This document shows positions 7,733 to 15,911 of a DNA stretch of 26,861 bases, piece after piece; the first letter of the stretch is position 1; the number at the start of each line of letters is the position of its first letter. The stretch lies in the NCBI GenBank assembly GCA_017612495.1, contig JAGAFQ010000103.1, forward strand, positions 1 to 26,861, written 5' to 3'. A model generated the notes under the pieces. It was not told where the DNA came from. It did not search any database and saw nothing but the letters and a program-made list of their open reading frames with translations. The translations under genes and the position numbers were made by a program. The stretch is from Clostridia bacterium. GTDB taxonomy: Bacteria; Bacillota; Clostridia; Oscillospirales; CAG-272.

Positions 7733-8926
7733 TTAAGTTTTTTCCTGCCAGTCGAATGCGAACTGCGTAAAATACGCGGTGCCCGACCAGAACTGCGCTT
7801 CATCAACGTCGAATTTCGGATTGTGATGAGGATAGTTCGGCTTGTCGGCAAATCTTGAACAATGATAGATATAAAGGCTCGGCACAAGCTTTGTAAATCT
7901 TGCGAAGTCTTCGCCGGCGGGAGTCCATTCTGTGATCTCTTTTACGTGTTCTTCGCCGACGATCTTGGGCGCGATCTCTCTGAACTTCTTAACGAGCGCG
8001 GGATCCATCTTCGATGCGTTCAAATCGAATGCGATCTCGAATTTGCCCTCGACATCCATAGATGCCGCAACACCTTCAACTATCTTGCGGACTCTTTCGA
8101 CGATAAGATGCTGTTCTTCGTCGGTAGGCGTGCGGATAGAGCCTTCAAAATAACATTCTTCGGGGATTATATTGTTTCTCTCTCCGCCGTGGAAGGTGGT
8201 AACGGAAGCGATCGCGGGACGTCCCGGGTTTGAATTGCGGCTGATGACGGACTGTATCTCACTTGCCGCATAGACTGCCGCCATAATGGGATCGCGGCTG
8301 AGATGAGGCGTTGAAACGTGAGAGCCGACACCCTTGAACGTAGCCTTGTATGCAGTTATGCAGAACGACATACTCGTGGGATGCCATGCAAGCTCGCCCG
8401 TATAGATATCGCCGTTATAGATGTTGCCCGTATGAAGCGCTATCAAAGCATCGACCTTGGGGTTTTCCAAAACTCCGTCTGCGATCATTGCCTTTGCGCC
8501 GCCGTCGCCCTCTTCATAAGGCTGGAAAATCATTTTAACGTCACCGACGAGCTTATCTCTGTTTTCATAAATAAGCTTTGCGGCGCCGAGCGCCATTGCG
8601 GTATGAGCATCATGGCCGCAGGCGTGCATATTGCCGTTTTCTGAAGCGAACGGCAGACCGGTCTCTTCTTTTATGGGAAGACCGTCGCAGTCGGCGCGGA
8701 TGCCGAGACATTTGCCGGGCTTTGCGCCGTGGATAACGGCGGCAATGCCTTTTCCGCCGATGCCCGTTCTTATATCGGTAATGCCGATCTCGCCGAGAAT
8801 TCTCAAAATGAGTTTCTCGGTCTTATCCATATCCATTTTGAGTTCGGGGCAGCGGTGAAATTCACGGCGCCAGCCGATGATCTCATTTTCAATACCTTTT
8901 GAAAGTTCTTTTGCGTTGATTGACAT
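7733..8926 (-). CDS. M20D-family amidohydrolase (N-acyl amino acid / hippurate hydrolase type)
   Basis: This 397-residue cytoplasmic dinuclear metal hydrolase belongs to peptidase family M20, subfamily D. Members cleave the amide bond of N-acyl amino acids and related conjugates (hippurate, indole-acetyl amino acids, N-acetyl amino acids). Metal-site residues are visible: C103 and H105 in MHACGHDAHT, the EE pair at 138-139 (followed by GDGG where GGA is usual), H165 in ALHTG, and the C-terminal PHHNPKF. A dimerisation domain lies at about 190-300, with GVGSHVSTPH. AAAGGA precedes the ATG. It is the last gene of a five-gene operon, 32 bases after the class V PLP enzyme. The substrate cannot be told from sequence. 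Confidence 0.92.
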   Translation of the reverse strand: MSINAKELSKGIENEIIGWRREFHRCPELKMDMDKTEKLILRILGEIGITDIRTGIGGKGIAAVIHGAKPGKCLGIRADCDGLPIKEETGLPFASENGNMHACGHDAHTAMALGAAKLIYENRDKLVGDVKMIFQPYEEGDGGAKAMIADGVLENPKVDALIALHTGNIYNGDIYTGELAWHPTSMSFCITAYKATFKGVGSHVSTPHLSRDPIMAAVYAASEIQSVISRNSNPGRPAIASVTTFHGGERNNIIPEECYFEGSIRTPTDEEQHLIVERVRKIVEGVAASMDVEGKFEIAFDLNASKMDPALVKKFREIAPKIVGEEHVKEITEWTPAGEDFARFTKLVPSLYIYHCSRFADKPNYPHHNPKFDVDEAQFWSGTAYFTQFAFDWQEKT

Positions 8927-8958
8927 ATCTTTATCCTTTCTGAAAATGACTCTGCGCC

Positions 8959-10251
8959 TTATTCAGTGCGTGCCGCCATTTCGGCGATCTTCTTTGTGAT
9001 GATAAGGAATTCCTCAACGTCCTCAAAGCTGTGGCAGTGGATAGGAGAAATTCTTATAGCGCCTTTGAGTCCGAACGCATCGAGCATACGCTTGGAATAG
9101 ATCGAGTCTGTGACTCTTTCATATACCGTGACGCCGCGGCGTGCGTATTCTTTGACGCATTCCTTATAGTCGATGCCGTCAATGGCGATAGCCAAAATGA
9201 GATCCTTATGCGCTAAATCGCCGTCGTCAAAATAGACGTGAACACCGGGGATGGAGCGAAGACCCTGTATCTCTTTGGTGCCGTTTAGCATGTGATCGAA
9301 AAGCGCGGTCTCGTGCGCACGTATCTTATCCATACCGAGCAAGAACTGCTCACGGCGGGTAAGCTTATGCTCTGCAAACTGCGAGCCTATCCAGCAAACG
9401 TAATCGACGATAGCGGAAAGGGATGCGAAGTTCGACGGTGTAGGTGAGCCGAGCTGCCATACGTTACGCGATTTCGCAATGAGTTTGCGATGGTGCAAAA
9501 CCGAAAGACGGTCTGAAATATACGCAAAGCCCGTGCCTCTTGTTCCGAAGAACTTATAGGGAGCGAAAACGAGCGCGTCGGCACCGATCTTTTCAACGTC
9601 TACCGCCGCGTGGGGCACGTGCTGCACCGCATCGGTATAGCAGTAGATATCGGGATTTATCTTCTTTGCTTCTTTGAAGATCTTTTCAACGTCAAGCACG
9701 GCACCCGAAATATTGGATGCTGACATAACGCTGACGCAGCAGGTGTCTTTGTCGATGAGCTTTATGATCTCTTCGGCATCAACACCGCCCGTTTTGGGAT
9801 TTGCCTTTGCGACACGCAATTCCTTGCCCGTTCTTGCGCAATGGTATTGCGCCGCATCAAAGGCAGACGGGTGTTCGAGTGCGGTCGTGACGATATTCAT
9901 ACCGGTGACGTTTTCGGCAATGCAGCCGAGAACGTCAAAGTTGATCTCGGAAGCCGTAAGGTCGGTAACAAGCGCACCGCTCTTGGCGCCGCAGATGACG
10001 TTCAAGATATCATCTGTGCCGCGTTTTTGGATTTCATTCAAGAAGAGCGCTCTTTCGTGAACTCTTTCGGGGCAGTCCGGGAACTGCTCGTATTCACTCT
10101 TTACTCTGACGCTCTCTTTAAGTCTTAAAGATCCGCCCGAATTCTCAAAGAAAATACGCTTGCCCATATCGGGGTCATAGTTGACATAATAGAACTTATC
10201 GCGTATTTCATCAAGAAGGGTGCTGTCAAAAGGTTCCCCTATCTTTGCCAT
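8959..10251 (-). CDS. Class V aminotransferase-fold PLP enzyme
   Basis: This 430-residue protein has the class V PLP fold. K233 in APYKFFGTRGTG is the likely Schiff-base lysine, D207 and H211 in TDAVQH contact the cofactor, and LEHPSAFDA (125-133) corresponds to the EHHSN region of NifS and CsdA relatives. FFENSGGSL (34-42) is the N-terminal substrate loop. The catalytic Cys loop of cysteine desulfurases is not visible near the C-terminus (which reads RISPIHCHSFEDVEEFL), so an aminotransferase or C-S/C-N lyase role is likelier than sulfur transfer. GAGGT precedes the ATG. It lies between the third Gfo/Idh/MocA gene (36-base gap) and the amidohydrolase. Confidence 0.88.
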   Translation of the reverse strand: MAKIGEPFDSTLLDEIRDKFYYVNYDPDMGKRIFFENSGGSLRLKESVRVKSEYEQFPDCPERVHERALFLNEIQKRGTDDILNVICGAKSGALVTDLTASEINFDVLGCIAENVTGMNIVTTALEHPSAFDAAQYHCARTGKELRVAKANPKTGGVDAEEIIKLIDKDTCCVSVMSASNISGAVLDVEKIFKEAKKINPDIYCYTDAVQHVPHAAVDVEKIGADALVFAPYKFFGTRGTGFAYISDRLSVLHHRKLIAKSRNVWQLGSPTPSNFASLSAIVDYVCWIGSQFAEHKLTRREQFLLGMDKIRAHETALFDHMLNGTKEIQGLRSIPGVHVYFDDGDLAHKDLILAIAIDGIDYKECVKEYARRGVTVYERVTDSIYSKRMLDAFGLKGAIRISPIHCHSFEDVEEFLIITKKIAEMAARTE

Positions 10252-10287
10252 TTCAATACCTCAATTTTTTTATCGTTTGTTTCGTTG

Positions 10288-11535
10288 TCAGTCGTTGATC
10301 TCAACGATGCCGTATTTCTTCCAGGTCTTTCTCGCTTCTTCCATATCCTCTTCGGTAGGATGATATTCCTGCTTTGAGCAAGGAATATCGGTGGTATGGT
10401 CAGCTTTCGGGAAAGGCGACAACGTGTCGTTTCTGTAAAGCTCTCTTACTGCCTTGTCTTTGAAATCGGGAATATCCTTGGTCGTGCCTCCTTCGAGAAC
10501 ACTTCTCCAAGCCAAGATGGCGATAGCGGACATCTGAACCGATCTGTAAACATCGAAATACGGCTGGGTCTTGCCCTCGCAGTATTCTTTGAACTGCTTC
10601 ATTACCCAATAGTCGCCGCCGCCGTGACCTGCGTCACGAACTACTGCTGCGGGATGATCGGCGCCCACGATGTTGGGAACGTAGGTCTGTCTTTCAAACT
10701 TGCCCTCGGGAATTTCCCAGGGGTTATATTGCAGGCAAACGGAATCGCCGTCGCCTCTGACGGTCTCAACAAAGCCGTTGAGACAGGAAATTCTATACCA
10801 GTTGCCGCGTCCGCCGATAGCGCCGGCGCCGGTGAACGAACATACGGAACCGTCTGACATATTGCAGAGCATGCAGGCAATACCGTCAGAGGTGTGTTTT
10901 GCAGTGCCCTTGCAAAGTTCGGGTGCGGATGCGGAAACAGCGGTGACGGTCTTGGGGTATGCGTCGGTGATGAACATCAAAGGACCGATGGAGTGGGTGA
11001 GATAATAGGTGCGGGGAGTCCAGCTTCTCCAATGGTATTCGCCTCTGGTGAACTTGTTGGTATCTTCAAGCGTACCGGGGTGGATGTATTCGCCGTGTGA
11101 ATAGAGAACTCTGCCGAGCGTGCCGCTCTTATAAAGGTTGTGCATTTCAAGCGGACCCTGCATAAAGGGATAGTTCTCTGCAAGCATAAAGTGTCTGCCC
11201 GTTCTTTCAACGGCCTCGACAAGCTCTACACATTCGGCAAGAGTGGATGCGGCGGTGCATTCGCAAAGAACGTCCTTGCCTGCTTCCATTGCCTTGATAG
11301 CAAAGGGAGTATGTTCGTTGAAGAAGTTGATGAGCGCAACGGCGTCCATATCCTCTTTCAAGAATTCATCGTAGTCGGTAAAGCATTTTGTGGTTTCGGG
11401 GCAACGGTTTTTTGCAAAGTCAAGACGCTTTTGATCCTTATCGCAAATAGCGACGATGTCAAGTCCGTGAAGCTTTGCGCATTTAATGAAGTTAAGACCT
11501 CTCGAAAGGCCTACAATACCAATCTTAATAGCCAT
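10288..11535 (-). CDS. Gfo/Idh/MocA-family oxidoreductase-like protein, GH109-like (paralogue 3 of 3)
   Basis: This 415-residue cytoplasmic protein has an N-terminal NAD(P) Rossmann domain (GIVGLSRGLNF, 6-16; AICDKD, 29-34) and a C-terminal alpha/beta domain. The canonical EKP motif is E92-C93-T94, so the usual catalytic Lys is absent. AENYPF (119-124), YLTHSIGP (178-185) and AGHGGGDYWVM (302-312) recall the GH109 branch, which uses NAD in glycoside cleavage; that match is from memory. It is closely related to the two genes upstream in the operon, with no length change. AAAGGA lies 7 bases before the ATG. A 76-base gap with stem-loops separates it from paralogue 2. Confidence 0.9.
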   Translation of the reverse strand: MAIKIGIVGLSRGLNFIKCAKLHGLDIVAICDKDQKRLDFAKNRCPETTKCFTDYDEFLKEDMDAVALINFFNEHTPFAIKAMEAGKDVLCECTAASTLAECVELVEAVERTGRHFMLAENYPFMQGPLEMHNLYKSGTLGRVLYSHGEYIHPGTLEDTNKFTRGEYHWRSWTPRTYYLTHSIGPLMFITDAYPKTVTAVSASAPELCKGTAKHTSDGIACMLCNMSDGSVCSFTGAGAIGGRGNWYRISCLNGFVETVRGDGDSVCLQYNPWEIPEGKFERQTYVPNIVGADHPAAVVRDAGHGGGDYWVMKQFKEYCEGKTQPYFDVYRSVQMSAIAILAWRSVLEGGTTKDIPDFKDKAVRELYRNDTLSPFPKADHTTDIPCSKQEYHPTEEDMEEARKTWKKYGIVEIND

Positions 11536-11551
11536 GTTATTTTCCTTTCAT

Positions 11552-11612
11552 GCCCGTAGGGCTCGGTCATTGACCGCAATTTTCATCGATATCATTCGGC
11601 ATTGATAACGAT
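11552..11612. other. Cluster of stem-loops inside the operon gap
   Basis: The 76-base gap holds three inverted repeats: GCCC/GGGC (11552-11562), the 13-base near-palindrome CGGTCATTGACCG (11564-11576), and a 10-bp stem with one mismatch (11585-11594 and 11603-11612) touching the upstream stop codon. None is followed by a T run. They may stabilise or process the transcript, or be operator sites. Confidence 0.4.
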
Positions 11613-12859
11613 CATTCTTTGGGTTCTTCGATGCCGTATTTTTTCCAGATCTTTCTTGCCGTTTCTCTATCCTCTTCGGTCGGGATGAACTCGTGCAGCG
11701 AGCACGGAACATCTGCCTTTTTATCGGATCTCGGGAACGGGCTTATGGTATCAAATCTGTATTTTTCTCTTGCTTCTTCGGTTCTGAAATCAGGCACCTC
11801 GTAGGTTTTGCCTCCCTCGAGGATGCTTCGCCACGCCAGAATGGCAACGGCGGACATCTGAACCGATTTATAGACGTCAAAATAGGGTTCTTCCTTGCCC
11901 TCGCAAACAGCCTTGAAATGGCGAAGCACCCAATAATCTCCGCCGCCGTGACCCGCATCGCGAACTACCTCTGCGGGGTGGTCGGCACCCTCGATGTTCG
12001 GCACATAGGTTTGACTTTCAAACTTGCCATCGGGGATCTGCCAGGGATTATAGTGGAGCGACACCGAATCTCCGTCGCCTCTGACGGTCTCCATAAAGCC
12101 GTCAAGGCAGGAAATTCTATACCAGTTGCCTCTGCCGGCAATGGAGCCGGAGCCGGAAAAAGAACAGACGGAGCCGTCGGACATATTGCAAAGCATCATT
12201 GCGATGGAATCGGATTGATGCCTTGTCGTGCCCTTGTTGAGCTCGGGAGCAGATGCAACGGTCGCGGTAACTGTTTTTGGATAAGCGTCGGTTATGTGCA
12301 TAATAGGACCGAGCGAGTGAGTAAGATAATAGGTGCGCGGTATGAAGCTTCGCCAGTGATATTCGCCGCGGGTGAATCGGTTGGCATCCTCGCAAGACAT
12401 GGGATGAATGTATTCGCCGTGCGAATACAGAACTCTGCCGAGCGTGCCGCCCTCATATACCTTCTTCATTTCAAGCGGGCCATGCATATACGGATAGTTT
12501 TCGGCGAGCATGAATTTTCTGCCCGTGCGCTCGACTGCCTCAACAAGCTCTACACATTCGGCAAGGGTAGACGACGCCGTGCATTCGCAAAGAACGTCTT
12601 TGCCCTTTTCCATTGCCCTTATCGCAAAGGGCGTATGCTCGTTAAAGAAATTGACAAGCGCGATGCAATCCATATCGGCTTCGATGAATTCATCGAAATT
12701 CGTATAGCATTTTGTGGTTTCGGGACAGCGCTTTTTCGCAAATTCAAGCCGCTTTTCGTCCTTATCGCAAATTGCCGCGATGTCATAGCCGTGAAGCTTT
12801 GCACACTTGATGAAATTAAGACCTCTCGAAAGACCTATGATTCCTATTTTGACCGACAT
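11612..12859 (-). CDS. Gfo/Idh/MocA-family oxidoreductase-like protein, GH109-like (paralogue 2 of 3)
   Basis: This 415-residue paralogue aligns with its neighbours nearly without gaps. The Rossmann loop reads GLSRGLNF, the EKP position is again ECT (92-94), and AENYPY, YYLTHSLGP and AGHGGGDYWVL are kept. It starts 6 bases after the stop of paralogue 1 without a clear ribosome site, so translation is probably coupled. Conservation of length and of all these blocks argues that each copy is under selection, perhaps on different sugars or anomers. The pathway is unknown. Confidence 0.9.
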   Translation of the reverse strand: MSVKIGIIGLSRGLNFIKCAKLHGYDIAAICDKDEKRLEFAKKRCPETTKCYTNFDEFIEADMDCIALVNFFNEHTPFAIRAMEKGKDVLCECTASSTLAECVELVEAVERTGRKFMLAENYPYMHGPLEMKKVYEGGTLGRVLYSHGEYIHPMSCEDANRFTRGEYHWRSFIPRTYYLTHSLGPIMHITDAYPKTVTATVASAPELNKGTTRHQSDSIAMMLCNMSDGSVCSFSGSGSIAGRGNWYRISCLDGFMETVRGDGDSVSLHYNPWQIPDGKFESQTYVPNIEGADHPAEVVRDAGHGGGDYWVLRHFKAVCEGKEEPYFDVYKSVQMSAVAILAWRSILEGGKTYEVPDFRTEEAREKYRFDTISPFPRSDKKADVPCSLHEFIPTEEDRETARKIWKKYGIEEPKE

Positions 12860-12865
12860 AGTTGA

Positions 12866-14113
12866 TTATCGAATCTTGGGGTCGATAAAGATCTGCTCTT
12901 TATCCCAGAATTCGTTTACCTCTTTCAGTTCTTCTTTTGAAGGATGATATTCCTGCTTGCAGCAAGGGATATCGAACGTGCGGTCAGCCTTCGGATAGGG
13001 ATTTACAAAATCGTTTCTGTAAAGCTCGCGGTCTTCTTTGTTTGTGAAATCCGGAACGTTCATGGTCTTTCCGTTTTCAAGAACGCTTCTCCAACCGAGG
13101 ATAGCGCACGCAGACATCTGTGTTGCGCGGTAAACGTTGAAATAGGGCTCTTCTTTGCCTTCAAAAGCGGCTTTGAAGTGCTTCATAACGAAATAGTCGC
13201 TTCCGCCGTGGCCTGCCGCCATATACTTATCGGTGGGAACTTCGACTCCGTCGGGAACGGGAACGTATGTTGAACGTTCTGCCTTGCCCTCGGGAACTTC
13301 CCAGGAGTTATATTGGAGGCATACCTCATCGGCATTTCCTCTTGCGGTCTCGATATAACCGTCAAGGCAGCCGATCCTATACCAAATTCCGCGTCCGCCG
13401 GTAGCGCCTGCACCGGAGAATGTGGAAATGGAGCCGTCGGACATATTGCACATCATGATGGCGATACCGTCGGAGGTGTGCTTTGAGGTGCCCTTGACAA
13501 GCTCGGGAGCCGATGCGGAAATCGCGGTGATGGTCTTCGGATATGCTTTTGTGATGTGCATTATCGGACCGAGTGAGTGAGTGAGATAGTAGGTACGGGG
13601 TGTCCAACCTCTCCAGTGATATTCACCGCGGGTGTAACGGTTGGTGTCTTCAATCGTACCGGGATGAACGTATTCACCGTGAGAATAAAGGACTCTGCCG
13701 AGAGCGCCGGAAGAGTAGACCTTTTCCATCTCCATAGGACCTTTGATAAAGGGATAGTTCTCAGCGAGCATATAGAGTTTGCCCGTTCTTTCAACAGCCT
13801 CAACGAGCTCTACACATTCGCCCAAGGTGATAGCGGCGGTACATTCGCAAAGAACGTCCTTGCCGTTTTCCATAGCCTTGATGGCATAGGGAGCATGCTC
13901 GTTAAAATAGTTGGCAATTACAACGGCATCCATATCGTGCTTGATGAATTCATCGAAGTTTGAATATGTTGCCGTGCCGGGAGGACAAGTGGTGAGCGCC
14001 GTTTCAATGCGCTTGGGGTCCCAGTCGCAGATGGCGACAACGTCAACTCCGTTGAGCTTTGCGCTCTTAACAAAGTTAAGTCCGCGGCACAAACCGAAAA
14101 TACCTAATTTCAT
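12866..14113 (-). CDS. Gfo/Idh/MocA-family oxidoreductase-like protein, GH109-like (paralogue 1 of 3)
   Basis: This is the first gene of the five-gene operon. I chose the ATG at 14113 (415 residues, same length as the other copies) over one 8 codons upstream because GGAGG lies 9 bases before it and MKLGIFG matches the family start. The loop reads GLCRGLNF, the EKP position is ECT (90-92), and YLTHSLGP (176-183) and AAGHGGSDYFVM are conserved. It is the most divergent of the three (PPGTAT and VPDGVEVPTDKY differ). NAD(P) binding is expected; the reaction is unknown. Confidence 0.9.
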   Translation of the reverse strand: MKLGIFGLCRGLNFVKSAKLNGVDVVAICDWDPKRIETALTTCPPGTATYSNFDEFIKHDMDAVVIANYFNEHAPYAIKAMENGKDVLCECTAAITLGECVELVEAVERTGKLYMLAENYPFIKGPMEMEKVYSSGALGRVLYSHGEYVHPGTIEDTNRYTRGEYHWRGWTPRTYYLTHSLGPIMHITKAYPKTITAISASAPELVKGTSKHTSDGIAIMMCNMSDGSISTFSGAGATGGRGIWYRIGCLDGYIETARGNADEVCLQYNSWEVPEGKAERSTYVPVPDGVEVPTDKYMAAGHGGSDYFVMKHFKAAFEGKEEPYFNVYRATQMSACAILGWRSVLENGKTMNVPDFTNKEDRELYRNDFVNPYPKADRTFDIPCCKQEYHPSKEELKEVNEFWDKEQIFIDPKIR

Positions 14114-14182
14114 AATAAATTTCCTCCTTACGCACAAGCGTAAATGTCTAATCTTTAATCTTCAAAAACGCATGAGAAACTG

Positions 14183-14233
14183 CCGATTGTTTCGCACATA
14201 TTTTTGCACTTACAATCGGATCTGTCATCCGAT
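14183..14233 (-). promoter_or_regulatory. Overlapping alternative hairpins upstream of the Gfo/Idh/MocA operon
   Basis: Two inverted repeats share a middle arm. ATCGGAT/ATCCGAT (14215-14221 and 14227-14233) forms a 7-bp stem with a five-base loop, and CCGATTGT/ACAATCGG (14183-14190 and 14212-14219) an 8-bp stem with a 21-base loop. They cannot form together. They lie 70-120 bases before the start codon, so they could be a leader switch or a set of protein-binding half sites. No convincing -35/-10 pair was found here. Confidence 0.4.
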
Positions 14234-14250
14234 CAGAGTTTTGGGTGCAG

Positions 14251-14288
14251 AAAAATAAAAAAGCCGTATGAGCCTAAAAACCTCATAC
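14251..14288 (-). terminator. Probable terminator behind the pseudoenzyme surface gene
   Basis: On the minus strand a 7-bp stem GTATGAG/CTCATAC (14288-14266, nine-base loop) is followed after three bases by TTTTTTATTTTT. It lies about 180 bases after the stop at 14468. A second GC-rich stem, CTGCGG/CCGCAG at 14398-14424, has no T run. The rest of the 354-base gap 14114-14467 holds no gene that I can see. Confidence 0.55.
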
Positions 14289-14467
14289 AACTTAAAATTC
14301 ACACAGAAATGAAAGTCTGACGCCCGTTCTTAAGCAAAGTTTTGCAATATTGAATTTGATGATCTGCAAAGAACATTTTGCCTATATAGCATTTTATCTG
14401 CGGAGCGGAAACTCCGCCCCGCAGACATAATGCGATTATTTATTGTTATTTATCACAAAACCGAAAA

Positions 14468-15835
14468 TCAGTTTTTCTTCTTTTTGGAATTTGCAATAAC
14501 AACTGCTGCAACAACTGCTGCAATAACTACGACTGCTGCAATGATGCCGATGATAAGACCGACGTTTGCGCCGTCATTTTCGTCACCGGTTGCGGGAGTG
14601 TTGGAAGATGCAGGAGTGTTGGAAGATGCGGGTGTATCGCTCGATGTCGGAACATCGCTTGATGCAGGTGTGTCGCTTGACGTCGGCGTATCGCTTGACG
14701 TCGGCGTGTCGCTTGACGTGGGTGTATCGCTCGATACGGGTTTATCGCTCGATACGGGTTTATCGCTCGATACCGGTTTATCGCTCGATACCGGTTTATC
14801 GCTCGATGCGGGAGTCTGACCTGCGAGTTTTGCCCAGTCAGCAAGAGCTACGTTGCCTTCGCCCTTTGCCTGGCCGTTCTTAAGACGGAGAACGCGGATC
14901 TCGGTGAAGCCGTAGTTAGCGCCGGAGGTGCCGAGTGCCTTGTCGCCCGTGGGAGGAACGAGAGAAGAAAGTGACTGGATACGGATAAGCTTATCGTTTA
15001 CAGTACCGTCAGAGTAGATCTGAGCCCACATATCGTAGGGGTGGATCGTTGAATAGTTGGAACGGATAACGTAACCGCCGCCGGGAACAGCAACTTTGCC
15101 GTTGCCGAGGTAGAGGTAGATACCGCCTGAATAAGGAGCAACACCGAGTTCAGCAGACTTAGAAGAGAAACGGAAACCGATGATGATATCGCCGGCCTGG
15201 AGGTCAGACTCTTTAAGTGCGTCACCGGGATGGATAAGAGCGTTGAAAGCATATCTTGTATAAGCTTCGCCGTCTTTGTCTTTGCCGGCTACTGAAAGGA
15301 CGGACTTGACCTGATCGAAGTGCTTGGTGTCATCCCAGAAATCATAGAGTGTCGGTGCGAGGTTTGCAGTACCGAACTGTTTGTAGCGGAGATCGAGACC
15401 GAATACGTTGTAGTACATAAGAGATACGAACGTAACGTCATCAACGAGGAGGTAGTTGCCGTTTACAAGGTAACCGCCGGTGCCCTTGGTGTCGTCAGAA
15501 ACGCCTCTTAAGTTAGCGTCAGCTTCAGTCCAGTTATTGCACTTTGCGGGATCGATCATAAAGTAGGCTTTGACTCTGATCGCATCGTAGTGCATCTGGT
15601 AGCAAGAGTTCTTGCTTGCTTCGGTAGAAGTGTTGGTGAGCTTCATAGCGAAAGCATTGTCGGTTGCGTAGGTTGAGTAGTAAAGCAAGTTGTAATCGTT
15701 ACCGTCGTTAACAAATGCTGTTACATACTTTGAAAAGTTGGTCTGCTGAGTAGCTGTAAGAGCTGCGGATGCGCAGATCGCGAGAACCGTGCACGCAAAG
15801 ATCGCTACTGCAAGGACCTTAAACAGTTTTTTCAT
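14468..15835 (-). CDS. Secreted, membrane-anchored NlpC/P60-like pseudoenzyme
   Basis: This 455-residue protein has a signal peptide (1-24, ending ASA), then ALTATQQ, the start shared by the surface family in this window. The head (25-335) follows the NlpC/P60-like pattern of its neighbours (GNYLLVDDVTFVSLMY, 126-141; LQAGDIIIG, 212-220; GGIYLYLGNGK, 237-247), but the catalytic Cys is D133 and the His is G238; the family block HxSxWTT is also gone. It lacks the Ig-like domain. Twelve six-residue repeats (KPVSSD, TPTSSD, TPASSN; 341-412) lead to TPATGDEND, a membrane helix and a KKKKN tail. TPATG resembles a variant sortase signal. AGGAGG precedes the ATG. It has its own promoter. A binding or scaffold role is inferred. 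Confidence 0.85.
   Translation of the reverse strand: MKKLFKVLAVAIFACTVLAICASAALTATQQTNFSKYVTAFVNDGNDYNLLYYSTYATDNAFAMKLTNTSTEASKNSCYQMHYDAIRVKAYFMIDPAKCNNWTEADANLRGVSDDTKGTGGYLVNGNYLLVDDVTFVSLMYYNVFGLDLRYKQFGTANLAPTLYDFWDDTKHFDQVKSVLSVAGKDKDGEAYTRYAFNALIHPGDALKESDLQAGDIIIGFRFSSKSAELGVAPYSGGIYLYLGNGKVAVPGGGYVIRSNYSTIHPYDMWAQIYSDGTVNDKLIRIQSLSSLVPPTGDKALGTSGANYGFTEIRVLRLKNGQAKGEGNVALADWAKLAGQTPASSDKPVSSDKPVSSDKPVSSDKPVSSDTPTSSDTPTSSDTPTSSDTPASSDVPTSSDTPASSNTPASSNTPATGDENDGANVGLIIGIIAAVVVIAAVVAAVVIANSKKKKN
14600..14815. repeat. 18-bp repeats encoding the Ser/Thr-Pro linker of the pseudoenzyme
   Basis: Twelve imperfect 18-bp units encode xPxSSD/N (residues 341-412). Blocks of KPVSSD and TPTSSD show local unit duplication. 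Such arrays can change copy number by slippage or recombination, altering stalk length. Confidence 0.85.
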
Positions 15836-15856
15836 AGAAAAACCCTCCTAAAAATT

Positions 15857-15895
15857 CGCATTTTATTTTATGCGATTACCCGTGAATTTTTCACG
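15857..15895 (-). promoter_or_regulatory. Two small stem-loops in the leader of the pseudoenzyme gene
   Basis: CGTGAA/TTCACG (15881-15895, three-base loop) and CGCAT/ATGCG (15857-15874, eight-base loop) lie between the promoter and the ribosome site. They may stabilise the message. Confidence 0.35.
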
Positions 15896-15911
15896 AGTTT
15901 TTTACACGTAT

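Noticed and set aside
8959..10251. Cysteine desulfurase (NifS/SufS)
   Set aside because: The fold and PLP lysine fit, but the catalytic Cys loop near the C-terminus is not present.
11693..12865. Plus-strand 390-codon open frame opposite the second Gfo/Idh/MocA gene
   Set aside because: The minus-strand gene has clear family motifs throughout; the opposite frame is a codon-bias shadow with no recognisable motif or ribosome site.
14183..14288. Riboswitch upstream of the Gfo/Idh/MocA operon
   Set aside because: Only simple stems are visible; no conserved riboswitch core that I recognise, so it is listed only as alternative hairpins.
14430..14819. Plus-strand frames with SLDVGVSLDAG repeats opposite the linkers (also near 16116-16430, 17845-18252, 23767-24126 and 24743-25213)
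   Set aside because: They are reverse readings of the 18-bp Ser/Thr-Pro repeats and appear wherever those repeats occur.
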